Below are positions 24,685 through 37,080 of a stretch of 64,000 bases of DNA, piece by piece. This DNA is from Aptenodytes patagonicus (taxonomy: Eukaryota > Chordata > Aves > Sphenisciformes > Spheniscidae), in assembly GCF_965638725.1 (NCBI RefSeq), contig NC_134951.1, forward strand, positions 42,486,746-42,550,745. The letters run 5' to 3'. A program made the position numbers and the translations under genes. Each line of letters starts with the position of its first letter. Within the stretch, counting starts at the first letter, position 1. The notes below the pieces were generated by a model. That model did no database searches. It saw nothing but the letters and a program-made list of their open reading frames with translations, and was not told the DNA's origin.

Positions 24685-27600
24685 GGGTAACTCAGGTTGC
24701 ACTCAGCTTCTGCCTTTCTGCTTGTGCCAACCTCAGCTCTCTTCTCTGCAAGCTTTGACTTCACCACCTCCATACAGTGCAACCTCTCTCCTGTTCCTTG
24801 CAGCTGATGTTTTTTTCCTTCTCAAACCCACTTTCTGACATGACTCCTGGAAGGAAAACAGTCAGTATGGGCAGTGGAGGAATTATTGTGCATATATCAT
24901 TTGTACTTTTTCCCCACCTTTCCCATATAGGTCACATCATCTCCCGAGGTGAGCTATCTCTCTCTAGTGCGTAGCACATCCTAGACACAGCAAAAACATG
25001 TTAAAAGCTACGTATGTCCTGAGACACTTAGATCTGGCTCATCCACATCCCTTTAAAGCTTGGGGGTTCTGCACCACAATGATGTACTGAGATGTTCGCA
25101 GCATGTGAGATTAATTTTGTTGATCTTCCTGAATGGAGATAGATAATGGGATTGAACTTTCCAAATGGGAAAGTTTCGCCCTGTTTCACCAAGTTTACGT
25201 AAAAGGCTGCCACTATTCAGACTTCACTGCCATGTACCTGAGCTGTCCAGCTTTCCATAGTTGCCAGTTCTTATTTTTCTATACTGTCAGCAGACTCTGT
25301 CCTTCGCATGTACCAGGAGGGAATAAAAAAAAAAGTGGCTTTACTTGGGACAAGATGTTAAAAGAATAAGGGAATCTTTCCTAAGATCTCTGTTTCCACT
25401 CCTCTGTTTTCAGCCCCAGTTATCAAAAAGTAAACAGCATTGCAGTGTTGAGGGGAAATACAGGCTTCCAGCACAAGTGCAGAGATTGTCCTTGTGCCTG
25501 CATATTGTTTAACCATTACAAATATCAATAACAGACAGGCTGGTTTACGTTCATCTTTTACACACCCAAATGATTTGTATGAAGGATTATCTTAAATTGC
25601 TTTATTGTTTAAGTGGACACAGTAAATATTGTAATATCTTTTATTGGTCTAGCCAATATATTACAAATTGTATTTCATAAGAGTCCCATACAACACATAC
25701 TCCCTTTGTAATTGCTATCTATTTTTCTCTTAAGGCCAAGAAGAATAAAATTTTAAAAAAATATCTGAGTTTGGATAAATGCCATGTTCCTCAGCTGTAA
25801 AATTATTATTTAACATTCTTTATTTTATGCTATGCACGTAATATTGCCAATATTGCTCCCCTCCCCGCCCACCACCACTGCCAGGGGATTTTTACTCTTT
25901 CATGAATCCCATGTAGGTGATCACATGTAAATGGTATTATATGATGAAATTACTCCTTCCCACTCAGTCTAAACTAACCATTTGCTACGTTCAAATTAAT
26001 GTAAACTGGAAATGAAATCCTGCCATGTCTATCAGCCCTAGAGAACAATTTGTAAAATTTCCCTATGTCCCCACCCAAGTATGCAATAACTCCACTGCGG
26101 ATCACTGCTCAGTATGTGTGACTGGGAAGAATTCTGCTAATTTCTATAAGCACTGAATCAGCCCTTAAAGGTAAACTTTTAGTGTTGCTACTATAAGTAG
26201 AAGATGTAACCATGAGCGAGCTGTGGGAAAAAATATATACTAGCAAATGATACGAACCTCTGCTCAAAGATCTAAGGAAGAATGATTTGTTTCAACTTTT
26301 TTCCTTCTTAATCACTTTTCTTTCTTCCTCATCTCACTATTTTCTGGCCTGTGGCTCCTGTTCATTAATTTTTCCCTCCGTTTCTTACCTCTCTGTCCTT
26401 CCTTTCCTTTGTAGCCTTCCCCAGCACCACAGTGGCATCTAGTAACCTGTAGCAAGAACCAAGGCTACTTTGTGCTATGTTGATACACACCACCTAAACA
26501 TCACTCTGCTCTTGATTTTAGGAAACCAGGTTGCAGGCTCTGTTCCATGGCACTGCTCTGCACAGTCTCTGCTACTGTTTTATTGCAGTTTCACTACAAA
26601 TCAGACTTCTAACGTGTGTCAAGATTCTTCCAAATGAAAGATGCTGCGTAATAGACCACAACATCTTCCCACGTGTCACGATTTTTTAAGATCTCTTTTT
26701 AATAATTCTCTCTCTTCTCCTCTCCATGGGGCTTCTTTCAGTAGAAACTAAAGCCACAGCTAGCATGGTTCCCAGATGCAATAAGCAGTGCTGGAAATGC
26801 CCTCTTGCACCACTCCACTACTCCCCCCCCCATCCCATATTTCACCCTCTTCCAGTTGCTTCCACCGCATTCTTAAAATACCTTAGCCTATAAGTCAGCT
26901 CTCTGAAGTTTTCATGGATTAATTTCCTGCATGACAAATTCTCACCCTCATTTCTATCTGGTGCAAGATCCCATGTCATTGGGGTACTCAAATCTTCTAA
27001 AGCACTATGTCACCCGTACTCATTTCATACACCACATGACTGCAAATGGACACATTTCTATGAGGTGAGGAATAAAGCACTGCCTCCTTGCAATTACGCT
27101 TTATAAAAGATGCACATTTTGTCAATTAAGAAACAAAACGTAACTTCTGGGAAGAGGGAGGACAGAATTCCTATTCCTTTCTAAATTGTTGTTTTGCATG
27201 TAATTTCAAATGACTTGGCTTCTGGCTATTAATTTCAAAGGAGCACGAAGAAGCAAAACATGAAATCACATGTGCATGCCTGAACTACCTGCAACAAGCA
27301 GAGTGACCTTCCAGTGGATTTTACAATAAAAAATTGTTTCTCTCCAAAGCTTTCTACAACGACCTTTTCAGGGGAATAGAAAGTTCCACACAAATGACTT
27401 CCACTTCTGTGATGCCACTAGAAATAATATCTCAGTCCTTTACAGGAGGAACAGCCTGCCAAGCTGCTAGGGTGCTGGCATAAGCCTCAACAAGCTTATT
27501 TCTCCAATAAATAAAAAATCAGGCTAACACCTCCAGCTTGAGAGTTTTTAAATTGGAGAATGTGACCACTAAAATCAAGTCTATCAGCTAGAGTTTTAGT

Positions 27601-27874
27601 TTTATTCATATATATTCCAGTGAAATTCCTCATTCTTTTATTGCTAAGTCTGTGTATGAGAAATAAAAAGGATCACTTTTTAAATTTAGAGTAACAAGAA
27701 AATACTCTATCTCTTATTTTTGCAATTTTAGGAGAACATTTTTGTATTATGACTGGACGGTCATTCTGAAGCAGGCAGAAAGAAAAAATTAATCCAATTA
27801 GGTCACAGAAGTTAATCTATGACTGCAAAATTAAGCATGGTTGTCTCGGTCCGATGCTTGCATATACACACAAG
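24685..27874. other. non-coding stretch, nothing recognised
   Basis: AT-rich intergenic sequence with homopolymer runs but no coding exon, structured RNA or recognisable mobile element. Confidence 0.6.
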
Positions 27875-30800
27875 TCACAGGTCATAATCCTTTAATTTTT
27901 CACTACAGCAGTTTCGCTCCTTGCTAAAAAGCAGCTTATCTGTGGTTTTAATTAAGATCAGTAGGAGGCTGTACCCCTTCCTACCATGCATGCAGAGCCC
28001 ATGGGCAGGAAGGGGATTGAGACCCAGGGCTTTGTGGCCGGCAGAGGCTGCGCCTTGTCTTCCCCTCCGCCCTGGGGACACAGTGTCACCACTATCGCCT
28101 GCCTTCCTCAGAGCCCGGTCTGCCCCCAGCCAAACTGCCGCTTCCACCTTTGCCCAGGGGACTCAGGGCACCTCAGACCAAAATAAAAGTGGGGTGTGTG
28201 AAGCACAGGACCACTGTCTCCCCTGGGCTGTGCACTAAGCAAGTGGCCGGACTTGTGTCCCCCGACCCCATTGCACCAGCAGGTGACAGAGCAGGACAGG
28301 CGTCCGGACAGGCGACAGGCTGCTAACAAGCCGCCCGCATCAGCATTGCGCCCCAGGCACCCCTCAGCGAGGCACAGCCCCCAAGGCAGCCACTGTCCCT
28401 TTGTCTGCAGCATGGCCCAGCACACCAAACCTGCTCCATTCCAGTGGCTCCACTCAGACCTGCAGCAGAAACCCCTGGGAGAGCAGACCTGCCTGGACTG
28501 AGCACGTGCTACTACATCCCTGCTATGTTAATCCAGCCTGTATGGCAAGTTACAGCAAGGCAGACAACAGCAAGGGCTAAGCATTGTCCCTCACGGGGCT
28601 GTACTCGTGTGTCAGTCAATGCAAAAGCTCAGGCCACGGCATCTTGACCAGATGTACCCCAGTTAACGTAGAAAGGACACATTAGCTTGTTACAGGGATG
28701 CTTTTGCTTTGCTCAGTTGACCTGCTTTTTGTGCCACCAAACTCTTCTTCTGCAGGGAGGCACATATCCCATGGGCAGTAACAGACTAACTCAGGTGGTA
28801 AAACAGCCACACCAGGGACAGTTTCTAAAACCCTCCATTCCCTAAAGCAGACTAACAAGTCCTGATTTTCCACAGAGCAAAACACTACCAGGCAGGAGAT
28901 TTGAACCCACAGGAAAAGAGATCATTGCTGTTCTCCTCCTCCACCGGTCCTGGCTGGAAATAAGTCATTTACCTCGTACAGACACCACAGCAACTGTTCA
29001 GGCTAACAGAGACACCAACAGTGCATCCACGTTACAGAGACCAAACCCAGCCCACGCACAGAAAGCCAAGGCACACAGTGGCCGTGCCAGCCAGTACTCA
29101 TCACCAAGACATTTAAAAGATTGTGTTGACAAAACTGAAGGAGGGGCTGATAACACCCACCACACAGTGACACCATTAATCCCCAAGCACCGCAGCTGGG
29201 CTTCCCACCACCTTGCACAGAGGCCACCATGTTCACAAAAGCAACCATTGCCAAGGCCTTACCAGTCTTTACAGGGCCTGTTGTGGTGACAGCAACTTCT
29301 CAGCTCAGCACCCAGCTTGAACAGCTGAGGAAATGCAATGAAGAGACCAAATGCCCTTTCTCTCCCCAGGCTGGGGAACCGCAAGCTGGTGCCACTGCAG
29401 CCCCAAAGCAGCCACAGACCTGTGGCCTTGCTGCTCTCCGGGTGGGCACAAGTATGGAATAAAGGAGTTTTGGTCACAGCTGATAGCTTAGCCCAGCCTT
29501 ACACGTGCCACGTGGCAACCACGAAGAGCAGCCATGGCACTCAGTAGCAGTCAGGCATGTAAAAGCACATGAAATAGCTCATGGGGCACAGAGAGTGCTG
29601 AGCAGCTCCCGCTGGCTCTCCTGGCTAATTGACATCCTCTCGCCCCCTTCCACATCCCTTTTTGCTCCTTTTCCTCTCCCTTTTTGGAAAATCAATCATT
29701 ATTGATGGGTCCGGATGGAGCCAGCACAGTTACCCCAAGTCAATGGTGATGACTAACAGCATACAAAGGCTGGAGGTCCTCTGGGCCAACTGCACTCCCT
29801 TTGGAGATTACAGTTATTTCTATATTGAAGAAACAGCCTGTAGGGTATCTTCTAAAGGAGAATTGCTTTTTAGAGGACAAAGTTTTGAGAAGTTCTGGAG
29901 CATGGTAATCTGCTCATCATATTAATTTTTTATATGTTGTACACCCATAAAATTTTGGGAACTGGATCCAAAGTCACACAAGTCAGTGGTAGACCTGGTA
30001 CTGCCTTCAACTACCTTTGAATCAGTCTCTTGATGCACAAAATTTAGAGCTTCTTTTGAAGGTTGCTTGAAAACTTGACTTACAATCTGCCTTTCGGAGT
30101 TACAATAACCAACAATATCTGAATGCTGATTATTTTAGATGAGAGATCTTGTCTTGATTCCATCCCTCCATTTCCTCCGTCTTCCACACATTCCCCCTTA
30201 TCCTGTTGACTAACATTTTACTGTGAACCATTACCTTAGATCCAGTGGGTCAGTTTGACTTCAGCAGCAGCACATAGGTTAGCATGTGCATTCCCCAACC
30301 AGTTAACCAAAAGCCACAGCAAACATGAGCAGCAGGACCTGGAACACCAGCAGAGGTAGAACATACCCAGGATGAGGGTTGATTTGCCCTCCTGATTTGC
30401 TCCCTACATGCCCTCCTTCTACTTCTCAGCAATGCTGCATCTCTGCAAGAGCACTCTGCACTTTGTGGTACTCCGAGATCAACACTTCCATCATTGTAGT
30501 GACAGGGAAAAAGCTAAGCAAGCTGAAGAAGTGACAGGTGAAATGTATTATGCTTTTAAATATATATGTGCACCATTAAGGACAGAACTACCATCAGCAG
30601 CATGAAAACCATGGGCTGCTGTCATCTGAGCTAAAAGGCATACTTTCCTAATAAGAAGTCTTGCCTCCTTGGCAGGCCGGCAGCTGGAGGCAGACGTAAT
30701 TTCATGCCCCCACACAGACCCCTAGCGCCAGAGGCAGGGGAGGGCTGCCTGGCCCCAGCCCCTATATTAGGCTGTCACAGAGCAGACACGCACTGCACTG

Positions 30801-32299
30801 CCACCTCCACGGCACTTGTCAGGGATGCTCCGCTCACCTTGAACACCGACACAGCTCATGTCTGGTTTTAATTCTCAGTTGTCGAGTATTGCCTTCCTCT
30901 GCACAGGATTGTGATTGCAGAGTGGAGATGATATGTTGCGGGGAAAACAGAGGTGTGGAAGTGAACCTCCTGCCAAAGCCTGTTCCTCATTCATCCAGCT
31001 GCAAGGGACTTTGCCATGGGGCTGGGGACCCCAAGGAAGCTGGATGCAGGGCTGTGCATCCTGCTCTCTCATGTGCTATAAGCTAGAGAAACAGCAATTT
31101 TACCTATAGTGAGTTTGACTTTGTTTTCCCCCTTGCAACTGACATCACGTATTTTTTATAACATCGCTGAAGAGTTTGATTAAAAGAGGCAGCCAGCGAC
31201 CAACCCCACCAGGCACACCCCGCTGGGTTCAAAAGCGCAGCCACCAGCCCCAGGAACACAACGGTGTCGTGGATGTCACTGCCCTGCACCAGGGCAGGCA
31301 GCGGGAAGGCAGCCGCAGCTGAAAACTTCCATTTCTCAGGATGGCCATGAAACAGTCACCTTGGGAAACACTCCTAAACACCCAGCCTGCTTTGTAGTGT
31401 GAACAAGTGCCTGTGTCAGAGCTACAGTACTAGCATAAAAGTATAAGTTTCTGCACAAAAAAAATGAAGGCTCTATTGTTACAGCCAGGTCAGTACAGCT
31501 TCTCTGCTCACAAGCTCATGTGCTACATGTGGCTGTGTTAACACAATTTTCCTTGAGGGTATTTTTTTTAACTGATGGTGTAGCCGTGTTGTTGAAATAT
31601 TTGCTAACATACTGTATAAAAATGTCCTTGGTCTATAGGCAGAGAAAGGAAATGAAATATGGTGGAAACTCCTTGCCTTCGCAATAGCCATGAATCCATG
31701 TGTGACCTTGCACCCTCATGCAGCTGCTCTCAGGGACAGCCTGGTTTGCACAGCTATGCAAGAGAGAGGCACAAGCACTTTGAGGAGCAGCATAGTTAGG
31801 GGATCAGTCTCCAGGACCATGGCTTCACTGCTCTGTCAGGTTGTCATGACCACATCGATACCACTGGTCAGTCACAGCAGCTACCCCACAGGCATTTTTA
31901 ACACTCCAGCTAGGTTCCCAACCTCAGCTCATCTCCAGTCGGAGGCTCCTGCCCACCCACAGGCTCCTGATTTTGCTGTGTCGGCCTCCTCCACCCGCTC
32001 AAGAAGGGAGAGAAAAGCAGCAGGGGATCCCTGCACACTATGGGCACATGGGGCCATGCCACAATGCTCTCTGTCATTTCTATTGCAAATATCCCAGGAG
32101 TATCTTAGGAACTGGAGCCCCAGCACTGACACCAGCAACAGCCAGTCCTTCACACACCAAAAGCATGGCCTATTGCCAGGAGCTGTTGCCATGAGTTGTA
32201 GACCTACTATGTCTTGACCATTATAGATGAGTCACAAGTACCCTGTTAGGACTACCCTATACTCCTGATTTGGGAGAGCTCTAGGCCACTAATTTGAGG
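27875..32299. other. non-coding, moderately GC-rich stretch of unknown nature
   Basis: Compared with its surroundings, 27990-28500 is GC-richer and contains scattered CpGs, and open frames of 66-106 codons overlap on both strands. None shows a domain or a convincing start. A frame of 175 codons at 31690-32217 (+), just before CR1 copy 2, is likewise unrecognised. It may be old repeat sequence or an undetected non-coding transcript. Nothing firmer can be said. Confidence 0.4.
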
Positions 32300-35276
32300 A
32301 TGTGGATTTTCATGGTGGTGTACATGGAGGTTCGAAGGGGGAAGGGGATAAAACCAGGCTCACTAGAAATGAGCCTAGGGGTGGCGTGCCAATGCCGGGG
32401 GTGAAATTGATAGCCCAGCTCAAGTGCATCTACACCAATGCACGCAGCATGGGCGGCAAACAGGAGGAGCTGGAAGCCATTGTGCAGCGGGAGAGATATG
32501 ACTTAGTCGCCATTACAGAAACATGGTGGGGTGACTCTCATGATTGGAGTGCTGCAATGGATGGCTATAGACTCTTCAGAAGGGACAGGCGAGGAAGGAG
32601 AGGCGGTGGGGTGGCCCTGTATGTTAGGGAGTGTTTCGATTGTATAGAGCTCAACGATTGTGATGATGATACGGTTGAGTGTTTATGGGTAAGGATGAGG
32701 GGGAAGGCCAACGAGGCAGATATCCTGCTGGGAGTCTGTTATAGACCACCCAACCAGGATGAAGGGGCGGATGAAGCATTCTACAAGCGGCTGGCAGAAG
32801 TCTCTCAATCGCTAGCCCTTGTTCTCATGGGGGACTTCAACTTCCCGGATGTCTGCTGGAAATACAACACAGCAGAGAGGAAGCAGTCTAGGAGGTTCCT
32901 GGAGTGTGTGGAAGACAACTTCCTGACACAGCTGGTAAGTGAGCCTACCAGGGGAGGTGCCTTGCTCAACCTGCTGTTTACAAACAGAGAAGGACTGGTG
33001 GGAGATGCGGTGGTCAGAGGCCGTCTTGGGCTTAGCGACCATGAAATGATAGAATTCTCCATTCTTGGTGAAGTAAGGAGGGGGGCCAGCAAAACCGCAA
33101 CCATGGACTTCCGGAGGGCGGACTTTGGCCTGTTCAGGATGTTGGTTGACAGAGTCCCGTGGGAGACGGTCCTGAAGGGCAAAGGGGTCCAGGAAGGCTG
33201 GATGTTCTTCAAGAAGGAAGTCTTAAAGGCGCAGGAGCAGGCTGTCCCTGTACGCCGTAAGAAGAATGGGCGGGGAAGACGACCAGCCTGGCTGAACGGG
33301 GAGTTCTTGCTGGGACTCAGGGAAAAAAGGAGAGTTTACCGCTTGTGGAAGAAGGGGCAGGTGACTCAAGAAGAGTACAGGGATCTCGTTAGGTCATGCA
33401 GAGAAGGAATGAGAAAGGCAAAAGCCCAGCTAGAACGCAATCTGGCCGCTGTCGTTAGAGACAACAAAAAAAGCTTTTACAAATATATTAATGACAAGAA
33501 GAGAGCTAAGGAGAATCTCCATCCTTTATTGGATGCAGGGGGGAACATTGTCACCGAGGATGAGGAAAAGGCTGAGGTACTCAGTGCCTTCTTTGCCTCA
33601 GTCTTTAACAGGCAGACCAGTTATCCTCAGGGTACTCGGCCCCCCGAGCTGGAAGACAGGGACAGCGAGCGGGATGAACCCCCCGTAATCTAAGAGGAAG
33701 CAGTCAATGACCTGCTACGCCACCTGGATGCTCACAAGTCTATGGGGCCGGATGGGATCCACCCGAGGGTGCTGAGAGAGCTGGTGGAGGAGCTCGCCAA
33801 GCCACTCTCCATCATTTATCAGCAGTCCTGGTTAACGGGGGAGGTCCCGGACGACTGGAGGCTTGCCAATGTGACGCCCATCTACAAGAAGGGCCGGAAG
33901 GAGGATCCGGGGAACTACAGGCCTGTCAGCCTGACCTCGGTGCCGGGGAAGATTATGGAGTGGTTCATCTTGAGGGCGCTCACAAGGCATGAGCGGGACA
34001 ACCAGGGCATCAGGCCCAGCCAGCACGGGTTCATGAGAGGCAGGTCCTGCTTGACCAACCTGATCTCCTTCTATGACCAGGTGACCCACCTAGTGGATGA
34101 GGGAAAGGCTGTGGATGTGGTCTACCTGGACTTCAGCAAGGCCTTTGACACCGTCTCCCACAGCATTCTCCTAGAGAAGCTGTTGGCTCACGGCTTCGAC
34201 AGGTGTACTCTGCACTGGGTCAAAAACTGGCTGGACAGCCGGGCCCAGAGAGTTGTGGTGAATGGAGTTCAATCCAGTTGGCGGCCGGTCACGAGCGGTG
34301 TTCCCCAGGGCTCAGTTTTGGGGCCAGTCTTGTTCAATATCTTTATTGATGATCTGGATGAGGGGATTGAGTGCACCCTCAGTAAGTTTGCAGATGACAC
34401 CAAGTTGGGCGGGAGTGTTGATCTGCTCGAGGGTAGGAAGGCTCTGCAGAGGGACCTGGACAGGCTGGATCGATGGGCCCAGGCCAACTGTATGAGAATC
34501 AACAAGGCCAAGTGCCGGGTCCTGCACTTCGGCCACAACAACCCCCTGCAGCGCTACAGGCTTGGGGCAGAGTGGCTGGAAAGCTGCCTGGCGGAAAAGG
34601 ACCTGGGGGTGTTGGTTGACAGCCGGCTGAACATGAGCCGGCAGTGTGCCCAGGCGGCCAAGAAGGCCAATGGCATCCTGGCCTGTATCAGAAATAGTGT
34701 GGCCAGCAGGAGTAGGGAAGTGATTGTGCCCCTGTACTCGGCCCTGGTGAGGCCGCACCTCGAATACTGTGTTCAGTTTTGGGCCCCTCACTACAAGAAG
34801 GACGTTGAGGTGCTGGAGCGTGTCCAGAGAAGGGCAACGAGGCTGGTGAGGGGTCTGGAGAACAAGTCTTCTGAGGAGCGGCTGAGGGAACTGGGGTTGT
34901 TTAGCCTGGAGAAGAGGAGGCTGAGGGGAGACCTCATCGCTCTCTACAACTCCCTGAAAGGAGGTTGTAGCGAGGTGGGTGTCGGTCTCTTCTCCCAAGT
35001 AACTAGCGATAGGACAAGAGGAAATGGCCTCAAGTTGCGCCAGGGGAGGTTTAGATTGGACATGAGGAAAAATGTCTTTACTGAAAGAGTGGTTAAACAT
35101 TGGAAGAGGCTGCCCAGGGAAGTGGTGGAGTCCCCATCCCTGGAGGTATTTAAAAGACGTGTAGATGAGGCTCTTAGGGACATGGTTTAGTGGGCATGGT
35201 GGTGTTGAGTCGACGGTTGGACTCAATGATCTTAGAGGTCTTTTCCAACCTCAATGATTCTATGATTCTATGATTC
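32300..35276 (+). mobile_element. CR1 LINE, young, 5'-truncated (copy 2, endonuclease plus RT)
   Basis: Roughly 3 kb of CR1 carrying ORF2 and the 3' end, lacking ORF1 and the 5' UTR. The left edge is approximate; recognisable CR1 sequence starts by about 32325. The right end is the CR1 terminal repeat (ATTCTATGATTCTATG type) finishing near 35276, with no poly(A). It is the same strand and subfamily as copy 1 and nearly identical over the shared 1.95 kb. Differences such as ACCCGC/ACCCAC and GTGGACGAG/GTGGATGAG look like CpG decay, consistent with recent insertion and neutral drift. Confidence 0.95.
32392..35190 (+). pseudogene. CR1 ORF2: APE endonuclease and reverse transcriptase, one in-frame stop
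   Basis: A 933-codon frame from ATG 32392 to TAG 35188-35190, open except for one TAA at 33691-33693. The endonuclease part shows YTNARS, ITETWW, GDFNFP (about 32830) and SDHEM (about 33034), the expected Asn, Glu, Asp/Asn and Asp-His catalytic positions of an APE-type nuclease. The RT part begins downstream of the stop; ATG 33742 is 16 codons on. It has [13 protein letters not shown] (about 34127), [21 protein letters not shown] (about 34387) and the thumb region. CR1 ORF2 normally nicks the target and reverse-transcribes its RNA. The stop separates the two activities and is identical in copy 1. The frame upstream of 32392 is open but may not start there. Probably inactive as a single protein. 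Confidence 0.9.
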
Positions 35277-36595
35277 ATGGTCCTGGGCCCAGAGCAGCCA
35301 TCAGCTTTGTAGTGGCAGCTCACCAATGTCCAGCCCTCAATCCCCATACAGGTACGGGTAATTGCTCTCTTCTGAAGGCTGGTCACATCAGTTTCCTATC
35401 TGCCTTGCCCCAGATTAGGAGCTCACCATCATCAAGTTCATGGTGGCCACCTTTAGGGAAGCCTACAAGCCATACTGTCATCTGCTGCCTCTCCAGCTCG
35501 TTCCCCCCTGTCCCAGCTCAGGCCTCACCACCCCTTCCTATGCGAGCAGTATGTCTGACTATTTTGGAGCCGTTGACTGGACACCTATGTCCCATCCAGT
35601 ATCCCTCAAGGCGAAGTAGTAGCTATTGCAATCATGGGAGGAGCAATTTCTTCGTACACTGAGGCCCCACCAATCACTGCCACAATTCACACACATCAAC
35701 ATCATTTGCAAATATGATGCTGACATACCCTGGAGCTCTGGTTTTTCTCTAAGACATGTACCTATACTGGCACCTAGGGTATAATGATGATGACACGTGC
35801 CGATTTTACCACCATTCTGCTGTCCCAGCAATCACAGTGGTCACTGGGAGACTGACCGTGTTGTCCTTTCCCACCTGATGCTGTCAAGCACAGATTTTGG
35901 TGGCCAAAGGCCAGCTGGTACTAGCTACAAAACCAACCAGAGCCAAAGAGGCTGTCTAGATCACCATGACCAAACCGTGCATTTCACAAACCGTGGGAAG
36001 CAGATCCTGAGCTGGTGAAAGCAGACTGGACACTGTGAAGGGGCCTTGCCCAGCCAGCTGACCACCTTGGGTGCAGCTTTGGTCTAGGTGGTTCCTATAA
36101 GGGACATATATCTTGTCACCTGCGGCTCCGTTCAAAAGCCCAGTGAGAGAGGGAGAGCCAGGGAGCACAGGGAGCAGGTGGGGGAGCGGCACCGTGCACA
36201 GGGCAGTGTCAGGAAGATGCTGTAATTCACACAGGTTTGTCTAACACCACTCAGGTCTTACCTGAATCAAGAATAACTCACACTTCAGAAACAAAACAAA
36301 ACAAAAACCCCACCATAGTTCTTTAGAAAGTGCAGTGCTGTATGACCCAATTTGCAATATTAGAAACAGCAAGTGTAACATTCAGACCTTTTAAAATAGT
36401 CTTCCTAAACAGATTCCCCAATCCCTCACTTCATTTTAGGAAATTAACTCCAATTAAAAATGAAGGGTTAAACTCGCGGCTGTTAGGCTTCTTGTGTGTA
36501 CTTGCAGGGGTCGAACAGTCTGACAAACACATTGCTGTGGTGTTGATGCCAACAGACTTGTCTGTAGTAGATAATCCATCTCAGGCAGCCAGCAG
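35277..36595. other. non-coding stretch, with short AAACA repeat
   Basis: A 130-codon frame at 35270-35662 (+) has no recognisable domain. A short (AAACA)n run lies at 36289-36308. No gene was identified. Confidence 0.5.
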
Positions 36596-37080
36596 ATCAT
36601 AAGGCTGGAAGGGCCTCATCCATTCCCCAGCCTCAAGGCAGGGTCACCTACAGCCATGTCACTTCTGACAAATGTTGGTTCAATCTGTTCTTAAAGTCCT
36701 CCAGTGATGGAGATGCCTCATCTTCCTCAGACAGCCTATTTCCCTGCTTCATTTCCTTCAGCAACAGAAAGCTTTATTGACTATCTAACCTGAATCTCCC
36801 TTGCTCCAACTGGAGCATGTTGCTTTTCATCCCATCTACAACAGACAAAGAGAAAAAAAAATGTACTATTCTTCGCAGCAACCTCTGAACACTTATCACC
36901 TGACAAATCTTCCTTCCTATTCTGCTTACGTCTTGCTCGTAAACAGACTGCAGCTATTCGGACGTTATGGTCGGAAAAGTTTCCCTCAAAATGTTGTGTA
37001 TTTTTAAGGCTTCCAATCTGAAGACTGCTGCTTTGCTGCAATTGCTCACAGACCCCCTGATACCTCTTCTGCTCAGTTCA
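36596..37080 (-). mobile_element. old CR1 LINE fragment (minus)
   Basis: The plus strand starts 'tcataaggctggaagggcc'. It continues through 'aggcagggtcacct', 'ttcttaaagtcctccagtga' and 'ctaacctgaatctcccttgc', which are landmarks of the reverse complement of old CR1 3' ends. Decay is too heavy for any frame. It predates the two young copies by a wide margin. Confidence 0.8.

Noticed and set aside
31690..32217. 175-codon open frame (+) just before CR1 copy 2
   Set aside because: Biased composition, no motif, and overlapping minus-strand frames. It is not continuous with the CR1 reading frame.
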